DNA of 64,000 nt from DATJPR01 sp963752915 (lineage in GTDB: Bacteria; Bacteroidota; Ignavibacteria; UBA10030; UBA6906): positions 124,001 through 188,000 of the forward strand of contig CAVVZZ010000011.1 of assembly GCA_963752915.1 (NCBI GenBank), in the 5' to 3' direction. A program made the position numbers and the translations under genes. Below the pieces are notes generated by a model, which saw only the letters and a program-made list of their open reading frames with translations, searched no databases and had not been told where the DNA came from. Positions within the stretch are counted from its first letter, which is position 1; every line of letters begins with the position of its first letter. Positions 10,197-18,160 of the stretch are shown here, piece after piece.

Positions 10197-10264
10197 AAGA
10201 CAGTGTGAGGCAATTTGCGGAAGGCAAGCGTTTCTTCTACGATCAGCCTCCGATAATATCAGAT
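10197..10264 (+). pseudogene. Decayed 3' end copy of the S23 gene
   Basis: This stretch resembles the last ~65 bp of the S23 gene at 9922-9988, including GGAAGGCAA, TTCTTC/CTCTTCC, ATCAGCC(T/G)CCG and the shared trailing TAATATCAGAT. Substitutions and reading frame show it is no longer coding. It is probably the remnant of a local duplication or of a lost paralogue. Confidence 0.5.
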
Positions 10265-10294
10265 ATCTGAATTCCGATGTCTGAAATCTGGATT

Positions 10295-10338
10295 CGAAGG
10301 GCTGTTCATTTGGCCTTCGCCAAATGAACAGCCCTTCG
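10295..10338 (-). terminator. 20-bp perfect hairpin abutting the 3' end of tRNA-Asp
   Basis: A perfect 20-bp inverted repeat (arms 10295-10314 and 10319-10338, 4-nt loop) whose last base touches the tRNA-Asp 3' end at 10339. On the tRNA strand it would form immediately downstream of the mature tRNA. There is no T tract after it, so it could be a factor-assisted terminator, a processing structure or a mobile-element scar. Confidence 0.55.
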
Positions 10339-10413
10339 CGGGGTAGACGAGACTCGAACTCGCGACCTCCTGCGTGACAGGCAGGCGCTCTAACCAAGCT
10401 GAGCTACTACCCC
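10339..10413 (-). tRNA. tRNA-Asp (anticodon GTC)
   Basis: A complete cloverleaf is readable on the minus strand: acceptor GGGGTAG/CTACCCC, D arm with AGCTCAGCTTGGTTAGAGC, anticodon stem CCTGC/GCAGG with loop CTGTCAC (GTC anticodon), and T loop GTTCGAGTC. The discriminator base is G and no CCA is encoded. Confidence 0.96.
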
Positions 10414-10439
10414 AGACAATCAACAATTAGCGATGGTCG

Positions 10440-11609
10440 ATGGATGACTGACAACCGAGGAAGGCCCTCATTTTGGGGAGACGGAAGGTACAGGGCCAGA
10501 TCCATCGTCAATACAGTCTACAATATAGCCATCCTGCGCTGGAAATGCAAGAGAGACTGGCATGCCTAATTGCATTTCTCCCCAATTCCGGTCAAGGATG
10601 TTCGCCTTAGATCTTCATCACGGGTCCCCTCGTGCCAACCTGAGCACACCTGAAAACTTCCTTGATAGACGACGACTTCACGCCCGTCTCTGTTGGCCAT
10701 GATGCATACGTCACCTGTAACGAATGAAGCTCGCCAGCTTGCTTTGGACGCATTGGTGAAGACGTTTTCCTTGGCTGGCTAGCTCCTCTCGTTCGCGAGG
10801 CTCTGCGGGCGTCGTTGGATTCAGTTCTATCAGCATTCCCCGTATCGATTCGCTCATCGGTAGGTTGCGGTTCTTGACATGATTGACCTTGTTGTGCTCG
10901 GACGATCGGGCGGTGACGTTCCGAGGTGCCATGCGCGGTTCGCTGTCGACATTGTCCAAACGGGGAATAGTAGTTTGCCCAATATGAGGCCATCATCGCC
11001 ATGAACTGTACGATCTTCCGCAGTCAAATGTTGGCCAATGAACCAAGGAGCGTTTGTGGCTCTTCCCTTGCGGGAGATGCTGGCCTTTGATCCGCTTCGC
11101 CGAATGCCCGGCTGCATTTCTGTTCAGCCTCGTGATCGGACATCGGTGAGCAAAGAGAAACCCCGATCGAGGTTCTCCTTGATTACCGGATCTGCCCGGT
11201 GTATATTCTAAGAGTTGCTCAGCTCTTTGAAAGCAGACTCTCTCCGCCTCCCATCAGGCGGAAGTGCCAATCGGATTTCGAGAGAGCAATGCCCGTTCGC
11301 GCCTTAAACGTGATTTTGAAGTAACGGCCGAAGGGAGACATGAACAGAATCCAGGTGAATGAAATTCTGGCAAAGTTCACGTCTTCCCCTCGCCTGGTGA
11401 AGGATACCACCCTCTGGTAGAATCCCCCCTGGGATGATTCCCTCCCCTCGTAAGTTCCGCTGGCTATGACCCGTCGTCGCACTCCGGATTCCAGATTCAT
11501 TGGGGGACATGTTCGCCGTCGTGTTCCTTACTATCGGAGACATGCGATCGCCGGCACCGCAGCACATAGTAGGATACACGACTGGGAAAGATCCTAGTGA
11601 AGGAAAAGG
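10440..11609. other. Gene-poor region of about 1.2 kb
   Basis: Several short minus-strand open frames exist (for example 10607-11002 and 11219-11500), but none has a recognisable domain, a convincing ribosome site or codon use like the flanking genes, and they overlap each other in different frames. The region may contain eroded coding DNA. No RNA gene or insertion sequence was recognised. Confidence 0.45.
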
Positions 11610-12329
11610 ATGACTATGAAATTCGTGCTTTTGACAGCATTTGTGTTCCTCGGGATTTCGGGCGCTCTTGGAGCGACTTCTGGCGGTCATGACAGCAGTG
11701 CACAGAAGCGATTGGAGCCGAATGTACCTCCTGATACGATCTTCGCGAAGCCGGTAAAGACCGACAGCCTCAAGAATCCTGTAATCGTTGATTCCAGCCT
11801 CGCGATTGTTACTGTCGATTCGCGTGACGACGGCAACGTGAGTATTATGCTCGTCATGCGAAAGAAAGCCGAAGTCTACCAGAACGCCATGTCCCTAACA
11901 TCGGTCAAACCCGATACGCTCGGCACGTGGAAACCGCCTCTCATTCGCCTTGTGCCGACAGGGATCTATGATATTCTCCTCCAGAAGGAGGGATTCAAGA
12001 ACATTGAAAAGCGAGGGTATGCATTCGCGAAGAACCGGGACAGCCTCTCATTTTCCTTTACGTCCCTTCAGCGGAGGCGGCAGCTCTTCGGGACATTGAA
12101 GTGGATAAGTGCAGGAATCGCGGTCGCCGCGGCTGCCGCTTCAATCTACCTGCATCAGAGAGTCCGAATCTACGAACAAGAGTATCAGGGAGCGGTCTCG
12201 CCGGATGTCATCCTTGGCCTGCGCAGCAAAATTGATCGCGGACGAACAGACTATCGAGCTTCATCGAGTATCCTCGGTCCTGCATTTGCCGCCTTTGCGG
12301 TCTTCTGGGTCATCGAAATAGCAATTTAG
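11610..12329 (+). CDS. Hypothetical exported membrane protein with PEGA-like domain
   Basis: 239 aa; an AAGGAAAAGG site stands directly before the ATG. There is an N-terminal signal (MKFVLLTAFVFLGISGALG), a beta-rich middle with a PEGA-like passage (IRLVPTGIYDILLQKEGFKNIEKRGYAF), and two C-terminal hydrophobic segments (ISAGIAVAAAAASIYL; ILGPAFAAFAVFWVIEIAI). PEGA modules occur on surface-anchored proteins. The stop is 4 bp from the next gene, indicating an operon. Specific function unknown. Confidence 0.65.
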   Translation: MTMKFVLLTAFVFLGISGALGATSGGHDSSAQKRLEPNVPPDTIFAKPVKTDSLKNPVIVDSSLAIVTVDSRDDGNVSIMLVMRKKAEVYQNAMSLTSVKPDTLGTWKPPLIRLVPTGIYDILLQKEGFKNIEKRGYAFAKNRDSLSFSFTSLQRRRQLFGTLKWISAGIAVAAAAASIYLHQRVRIYEQEYQGAVSPDVILGLRSKIDRGRTDYRASSSILGPAFAAFAVFWVIEIAI

Positions 12330-12333
12330 GACG

Positions 12334-14283
12334 ATGATGGTGATGAAAATAGAAACGTCGACTACGGTTCTGGCGATCCTCCTTTGCTCCACCGCGTTCA
12401 TCTTCAATTGCTGCGACGTCCCCGTGGAGTACAATAACCCGTTCGATCCAAATATGACAGCTGCTCCCCCGAGCGATTTGAAAATTGATTCCGCAAGTGA
12501 GACGTTCATCACGATCAGCTGGAAGAACAACCTGCCAAACCCGGGCCAGGGCAGGATGTCCCTCCTGCGGACCATCGTAGAATATTCCTTCCAAAAAGAT
12601 TCGGTGAACAACTTCATCTTCACCCCAATCGATACGGTGTCCGGGACGACATCGACTGTCACTTTTGTCCGTCTCTTTGAACAATCGAGTTTCCATGGGT
12701 TCGCCGTTTACAGCATTTTCGGTTCGAATACCACGAAATTGTCCAATGTTGCATGGACCGGATTGTATACACAGCCTCTCGCTCCCTCGAATGTGGACCT
12801 TGCATTTCTCGGCCCGAACGACTGCCGGATAGCATGGAAGGATAATACATCGTCGGAATTGAGTTTCCAGCTCGAAAGAAAAATCGGATCAACTGACAGT
12901 TACGCCAGGGTGGCGGATCTGCCGGCCAACAGTGCAAGATTTGAGGATACTACCGTCATCGGTTTCGCAGGCGACACTCTCTATTACAGACTCAGAGCAG
13001 TTCTGCCGAATGGGTTTTACACTCCTTATACTGAGGCATCCGTTTACTTCACGCTCCTTCCGCCAACATCACTCACCGCAAACACTGTAAATCGAACGTC
13101 CGTTCAATTGACCTGGAACAGAAATGTCGCGATTGGGTCCGGATTTGTCGTCGAGCGAGGTGTAGCGTCGGGCACATTCGAAGAGATAGGGCGGACAACC
13201 ATCAGCACGACCCGGTACACCGATTCTCCGCCGGACACGACATCCGACTTTTCTTATCGTGTAAGGTTGTTTATCGGAAACAGGCTGAGTGATCCATCAC
13301 CTTCAGTCCTTGTCGGCTTCTGGCCGGATCTGGTAAACGGGCGCAGTGTCTTCACCGGCAGCTATGGAACCATGTGCGCGTCACCCGATAGATCACTCAT
13401 TGCACTTACGGGCAACAATAGCGGGGACATATTCGTCCTGACTTCACCCGGGTACCAGACGTATCGGCAATTTCAAAATGACGGCCTCACCGCAAATTCC
13501 ATTGACATCGACGTCGCCAATCAATTTGTCGTCGCCGGGTTCACGGACAATGTTCAGAATACCGGAAGGGTGAAAATGTGGCGCTTGAACGATGGATCAT
13601 TGTTCAAGGAATGGAATAAGCCCCAGCCCGTTCACGCTACCAAGTTCAGCCCGGATGGTTCCCTCATTGCCACTGATGGTGATGCAGGGCTGATCGGGCT
13701 CCGGGATTTCAGAAGGGATACGACAATTCGCACCTTCCCCGGAGCATCACCGATCGCGATCTCGAACGATCAATCATTCATTGCCAATAGGGATCAGGAA
13801 TCGAGCAATGGTGCGAACGTGTGGAGGGTGGGCGGTGGCGGTATTGTTGCGGGATTCCAGTGTAATATCGACTTTGGGATAGTAGTTACAGATCTGAAAT
13901 TTTTCAATCATAGAACCATCGTCCTGATAACCGCCGGCAACCGCATCTTCTTTGGAGACTATTTTGGCGTCTCCGCTCCACAGCCACAGTTGAAGTCTAT
14001 GGGCACGTTGTGCGACATCACTCGTGATGATCAGTATCTGATTGGATGCAACAATGGTCTCATTATCATTAGAATGAACCCCTGGATTGTTACAAGTTTC
14101 AGTGCTCTTGAATATGCGAACGCAATATCCATTCAGCCGGACGGTGTTGTTCTTTTCCTGGAGAACAACGAATTGAAGGAGTTCACCCTTCAGAATCGAT
14201 GGACGAGTCCACTCGCCGATCCTAGTGCGGGATGGATTCAGAATGGGAAACGGGTCCCAATAGGGAGCAGTTCTCACCGATAG
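12334..14283 (+). CDS. Lipoprotein with fibronectin III repeats and a WD40-like propeller
   Basis: 649 aa, translationally coupled to the upstream gene. The signal peptide ends in a lipobox-like FIFNCC. The next part, VEYNNPFDPN, is common at the N-terminus of Ignavibacteria lipoproteins. Three FnIII-like domains follow (starting near PPSDLKIDS, APSNVDLAF, PTSLTANTV). The C-terminal half has repeated beta blades with propeller features such as FSPDGSLIATDGDAGLIGLRD. Probably surface-exposed and involved in binding. Alternative ATG at 12343. Confidence 0.7.
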   Translation: MMVMKIETSTTVLAILLCSTAFIFNCCDVPVEYNNPFDPNMTAAPPSDLKIDSASETFITISWKNNLPNPGQGRMSLLRTIVEYSFQKDSVNNFIFTPIDTVSGTTSTVTFVRLFEQSSFHGFAVYSIFGSNTTKLSNVAWTGLYTQPLAPSNVDLAFLGPNDCRIAWKDNTSSELSFQLERKIGSTDSYARVADLPANSARFEDTTVIGFAGDTLYYRLRAVLPNGFYTPYTEASVYFTLLPPTSLTANTVNRTSVQLTWNRNVAIGSGFVVERGVASGTFEEIGRTTISTTRYTDSPPDTTSDFSYRVRLFIGNRLSDPSPSVLVGFWPDLVNGRSVFTGSYGTMCASPDRSLIALTGNNSGDIFVLTSPGYQTYRQFQNDGLTANSIDIDVANQFVVAGFTDNVQNTGRVKMWRLNDGSLFKEWNKPQPVHATKFSPDGSLIATDGDAGLIGLRDFRRDTTIRTFPGASPIAISNDQSFIANRDQESSNGANVWRVGGGGIVAGFQCNIDFGIVVTDLKFFNHRTIVLITAGNRIFFGDYFGVSAPQPQLKSMGTLCDITRDDQYLIGCNNGLIIIRMNPWIVTSFSALEYANAISIQPDGVVLFLENNELKEFTLQNRWTSPLADPSAGWIQNGKRVPIGSSSHR

Positions 14284-14759
14284 CACAACGGCGCGATCGG
14301 ATGTCAGCAATGCAGGGGGCACGGGGTCATTTTGCTTTAGCCGGTTTAACTCCACGTGCGGTCAATGCATGTTTACCTTCCACCCAATACCAACAAGCAC
14401 TCTCGCTCAAAATGGAATAGGGATAGCCAGAGTGCATGACGGCGATCCATAGTTTGAACGGGTAGTCTCGATCCAGGCGCCTCACGAAGAGGTTCGCTTT
14501 TTTGCACGTGTTGAGACATCGTCGACCCTCGCTTCCGGGACTCTGGCCTTTAAGGAAAGGTAGTATCTCTCCGCGTGATGACATCGCGGGCGAGAGCGGC
14601 TGAAGATCCCGCAAATCCATTGCCCCGGCTTCTTTTGCACTTCTCCCGATGGGCCTTCACCACCCCTTCGACGATTTGGAACCCCATGGCCGCAAATGTC
14701 GTTTCTTCGTCCTAGGAGACATGGGGGCAAACTCGTATTATAGCAGAGGAGGTTGAACC
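14284..14759. other. Intergenic with a possible eroded minus-strand reading frame
   Basis: About 475 bp without a convincing gene. On the minus strand 14327-14620 ends in a protein-like stretch (LDRDYPFKLWIAVMHSGYPYS ... YWVEGKHALTARG split over several turns), but no start site or family is recognised and the upstream part changes frame. It may be the 3' end of a dead gene. Confidence 0.35.
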
Positions 14760-15779
14760 GTGGAACGAAAACGTGTGGGGTTTCTCGGGTACGAGGGAGT
14801 CATGGCGCTCGATCTTGCCGGGCCGATCGATGCGTTTACCAGTGCCACACTGGATGGGATCGATGGCAAACCCGAGCGTTGCTACGACGTCATCATCGTT
14901 GGCCTGAACACGAAGCCGTTTACTTCGGAGTCGGGAATAGTCTTCACTCCCCATACGACGATGCAAAACGTGCGAAAGCTGGACACGCTGATCATCCCCG
15001 GCGGAAAAGGGTTGCGTGTGCCGGCCGTTCAGCGAAAGGCGGCATCATGGATCGCGAGCCGCGCCAAGGGAATCCGGCGCGTTGCGTCCGTATGCACCGG
15101 GATCTATGCGCTGGCGGCCACGGGATTGCTGGATGATCGCCGGGTGACCACGCATTGGCGGTTCGCCCGGGATGTTGCGAACCGCTTCCCTCGCCTGAAA
15201 GTCGACCCGGACGCCATTTACCTGCGGGATGGACCTTTCTACACCGGTGCTGGGGTGACTTCGGGGATCGATCTTTCCCTTGCGCTCATTGAAGAAGATT
15301 TCGGTCCGCATGTTGCCCTTGCCGTCGCGCGCGAGCTCGTCGTCTACCTCAAGCGTCCCGGCGGGCAGGAACAGTTCTCGGAGCCTCTGCGATTCCAAAC
15401 CGAGTCGAGGGACCGATTCGCCGACCTCGCCGCCTGGATCGAGGGGCACCTTCGTGAGGATCTCTCCGTGCCGGTGTTGGCAGAGCGTGCATGTATGAGT
15501 CCGCGTCATTTCACCCGCCGGTTCAAAGATGCCGTTGGCTTCACGCCGGGTTCTTTTGTCGAAGGTGTGCGTCTGGGGCAGGCACGTGAGCGCCTTATTG
15601 CTCCGGCACAGTCCGTCGAGAACGTTGCCAGGTCTGTCGGGTTTGCGAGTGCGGATGCCTTCCGCAGAGCGTTCGAGCGCCGCTACGGGATCAAGCCAAC
15701 GACGTACCGGAAACTCTTCCGTCTCCAATCGCATGAGATGTTCAACGAAATAATGCCGGCACTGAAAAAGCTGGGATGA
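14760..15779 (+). CDS. GlxA-family transcriptional regulator (DJ-1/PfpI + AraC HTH)
   Basis: 339 aa, GTG start with AGGAGG 8 nt upstream. Residues 1-190 form a DJ-1/PfpI-like amidotransferase fold (VGFLGYEGVMALDLAGPIDAF; nucleophile-elbow Cys in SVCTGIYALAATGLLD). The last ~100 residues are an AraC-type double helix-turn-helix (VLAERACMSPRHFTRRF; VENVARSVGFASADAFRRAF). GlxA-type proteins are cytoplasmic regulators whose sensory domain has usually lost catalysis. It overlaps by 4 nt an alternative start of the DJ-1 gene downstream and probably shares its operon. Confidence 0.9.
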   Translation: MERKRVGFLGYEGVMALDLAGPIDAFTSATLDGIDGKPERCYDVIIVGLNTKPFTSESGIVFTPHTTMQNVRKLDTLIIPGGKGLRVPAVQRKAASWIASRAKGIRRVASVCTGIYALAATGLLDDRRVTTHWRFARDVANRFPRLKVDPDAIYLRDGPFYTGAGVTSGIDLSLALIEEDFGPHVALAVARELVVYLKRPGGQEQFSEPLRFQTESRDRFADLAAWIEGHLREDLSVPVLAERACMSPRHFTRRFKDAVGFTPGSFVEGVRLGQARERLIAPAQSVENVARSVGFASADAFRRAFERRYGIKPTTYRKLFRLQSHEMFNEIMPALKKLG

Positions 15780-15808
15780 CAAGACAATCGATAGAAGGGG
15801 AGAAGCCG

Positions 15809-16978
15809 ATGCAAGCTTCGAAGAGCACCTGTCTGGCAATGGATGCACAACGACTCCGTATGTGCCTTCTCATCTTCATCGCGGGAATCGGGGTGGGGTG
15901 GGCGCAGCCTCAGGCACAACGCTATGTGTGTTCGCCCTGCGGACTTCCTTGCGATACAAAGTATTTCGACAAGCCTGGGATTTGCCCGGCCTGTGGAATG
16001 CCGCTGGTTAGCGAGCAGGAAGCAAAGGCGGTGGCGGCGAAGGCTGAACAAATGAAGAAGGTGGCAGTTCTCATTTTTGATGGGGTCGAGGTTATCGACT
16101 TCACGGGCCCATACGAGATGTTCGGTGCAGCGAATTTCGACGTGTACACTGTCGCCCGTACAAAGGAGCCGATCACGACCGCCATGGGTTTGACAGTGAC
16201 CCCAAAATACTCATTCGATGACGTCCCGTTGCCGGATGTTCTCGTCATTCCAGGCGGTGAAGTGAAAGCAACCCAGGGAGACTCCACAACGCTCAAATGG
16301 ATAGCCGATGAATCGGCACGGATCGGCCATACGATGTCTGTCTGCAACGGCGCGTTTATCCTCGCCAGCGCAGGCCTGCTCGACGGTCTTTCCGCTACCA
16401 CGACCAACGGCAATCTTCAACGATTGAAAGACCAGTTTCCGAAAGTTCACGTCGTCAACGATCAACGCTATGTCGGCAACGGAAAGATCATCACTGCAGC
16501 CGGCCTTTCGGCCGGCATCGACGGGGCATTACATGTGATTGCATTGCTGAAAGGGGAGGGCTACGCGGAGCAGATTGCGCTCATTGAAGAATATCGCTGG
16601 AGCCCGCACACCGCATTTGTCCGCGCAGCGCTGGCAGATCAGTTGATTCCGAATGTGGATATCGCCCCCGCGTATGGCCAATGGGATATCGTCAGCACGG
16701 AAGGCGATACCGATCAGTGGAAATTAGTCTTGCACGGAACATCAGACTCCAGCAGCGTGTCCCTTCGGTCATACTTCGAACGCATCCTTGCCGACGTTGG
16801 AAAATGGAAGAAGACCGGGAGCGATGCTCAAGGCACGAGCAACTGGCAAATCAGGAAGCCGACAGGGGCGTTGTGGCGTGGCAGCCTGGCTGTTCAGGAG
16901 AATCCCGAACGGAGCCATCAATTCACCGTAACGGTGAGAATCACGAAAAAGAGTCCGCCACGGGCCGGCAATAGTTGA
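15809..16978 (+). CDS. Exported DJ-1/PfpI protein with N-terminal metal-binding zinc ribbon
   Basis: 389 aa from the ATG at 15809, preceded by AAGGGGAGAAG; an upstream ATG at 15776 overlaps the glxA-like stop but has a poorer site. A signal peptide (CLLIFIAGIGVGWAQP) is followed by a heavy-metal-binding-type ribbon with paired cysteines (VCSPCG ... GICPACGMPL). A DJ-1/PfpI domain comes next, with the nucleophile elbow SVCNGAFILASAGLLDG. A C-terminal ~110-residue extension (from about AYGQWDIVS) is unassigned. The ribbon resembles those on copper/heavy-metal efflux proteins. Role unknown; location beside a DJ-1-containing regulator and an RND pump suggests a stress or metal response. Confidence 0.75.
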   Translation: MQASKSTCLAMDAQRLRMCLLIFIAGIGVGWAQPQAQRYVCSPCGLPCDTKYFDKPGICPACGMPLVSEQEAKAVAAKAEQMKKVAVLIFDGVEVIDFTGPYEMFGAANFDVYTVARTKEPITTAMGLTVTPKYSFDDVPLPDVLVIPGGEVKATQGDSTTLKWIADESARIGHTMSVCNGAFILASAGLLDGLSATTTNGNLQRLKDQFPKVHVVNDQRYVGNGKIITAAGLSAGIDGALHVIALLKGEGYAEQIALIEEYRWSPHTAFVRAALADQLIPNVDIAPAYGQWDIVSTEGDTDQWKLVLHGTSDSSSVSLRSYFERILADVGKWKKTGSDAQGTSNWQIRKPTGALWRGSLAVQENPERSHQFTVTVRITKKSPPRAGNS

Positions 16979-17044
16979 CGATCGTTTTTCCTCTCCTCGA
17001 TAACCGAGACAGAAGCATTGTAAGTCGAGAAATCTTTCGCGATA

Positions 17045-18121
17045 TTGCATGGAATGCTTCCCCGAACCATGCACACTTCGCTCCACGTCCGCTTCCTCGT
17101 CGCGGTGATCTGTTGTACCATCATCTTCTCCTCCTGCGGCCCGAAAAGCAACGACCCTGAGACCCGATCCAATGGTCGGGCGGCCAGACTTGTCGTAAAC
17201 GGGGTGGTCGTCCGTCCTCAGTCATTGGACAATATCGTCCGCTCCTCGGGTACCGCCCTTGCCTCGGAATCCGTTGACCTGGTAGCGGAATCTGCAGGAC
17301 GAATTGAGAAGATCTCATTTCAGGAGGGGGGACACGTCAAGAAGAATGACATCCTGGTCCAGATCAACGACGATGACCTGCAAGCACAATTGAAAAAGGT
17401 TGAGCTACAGATCCAGCTGAGCGCGGACCAGGCCGAACGTCAACGCCTGCTGTTCGAAAAGAATGCGATCAGCAAGGAGCAGTACGAAGTTTCCCTCAAT
17501 CAGGTCAATACGCTCAGGGCTGACCGCGACAATCTTATCGCCGCGGTGAAGAAACGGGTTATCCGCGCGCCGTTCGATGGCATCGTCGGTTTGCGGGATG
17601 TCAGCGAGGGTGGCTATGTCTCCCAGACGACACGCATTGCCTCCCTCCAGAAGGTGAATCCGCTGAAGGTGGATTTTGCCATCCCGGAGAAATATGCCGG
17701 CCTTGTGGCGCCCGGGGATCTCGTCTTCTTCAGCAGCGACGAACCGAAACTCCGATTTGTCGGAAAAATCTATGCCGTCGAGCCGAAGATCGATCAGGCG
17801 ACCGGAACATTGCTGCTTCGGGCATTATGCGACAACAGGGCCGAGAAGATCTACCCGGGAGCGTTTGTCCAAATTGAACTTCGGCTGAAGAACATCACCG
17901 ATGCATTGCTGGTCCCGACGAGCGCCGTGATCCCTGTTCTCAAAGGCCAGACGCTCCTTGTGCAGAAAAACGGATTGGCGATGGCTGTTCCGGTGAAAAC
18001 CGGCATTCGGACTCCATCGTCCGTACAAATCACCGAGGGGATATCCGCCGGTGACACCATCATCACGACCGGCACCATGCAGATCCGCCCTGGAACGCAG
18101 GTCCAGGTCGTTCTGCAATAG
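17045..18121 (+). CDS. RND efflux periplasmic adaptor (membrane fusion lipoprotein)
   Basis: 358 aa; nearby in-frame ATGs at 17054 and 17069. The signal ends in a lipobox (IIFSSC). The HlyD/AcrA architecture is clear: lipoyl halves (VDLVAESAGRIEKISFQEGGHVKKNDILVQI split as N-half; VIRAPFDGIVGLRDVSEGGYV as C-half), a short coiled hairpin between them, then the beta-barrel and membrane-proximal domains. It links the inner-membrane pump to an outer-membrane channel. The pump gene lies 39 bp downstream; no TolC gene is in this cluster, so a channel from elsewhere must serve. Confidence 0.92.
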   Translation: MHGMLPRTMHTSLHVRFLVAVICCTIIFSSCGPKSNDPETRSNGRAARLVVNGVVVRPQSLDNIVRSSGTALASESVDLVAESAGRIEKISFQEGGHVKKNDILVQINDDDLQAQLKKVELQIQLSADQAERQRLLFEKNAISKEQYEVSLNQVNTLRADRDNLIAAVKKRVIRAPFDGIVGLRDVSEGGYVSQTTRIASLQKVNPLKVDFAIPEKYAGLVAPGDLVFFSSDEPKLRFVGKIYAVEPKIDQATGTLLLRALCDNRAEKIYPGAFVQIELRLKNITDALLVPTSAVIPVLKGQTLLVQKNGLAMAVPVKTGIRTPSSVQITEGISAGDTIITTGTMQIRPGTQVQVVLQ

Positions 18122-18160
18122 TCCCACCGTCCTCCCGGGAAAAGACAACTCTCTCTCCGC

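Noticed and set aside
10161..10397. 78-aa minus-strand open frame
   Set aside because: It is a read-through of tRNA-Asp and its hairpin.
10607..11690. Several minus-strand open frames of 80-130 aa
   Set aside because: Overlapping in different frames, no domains or start signals.
14327..14620. 97-aa minus-strand open frame
   Set aside because: The C-terminal half looks protein-like but no start, family or intact upstream sequence was found; left as possible eroded DNA.
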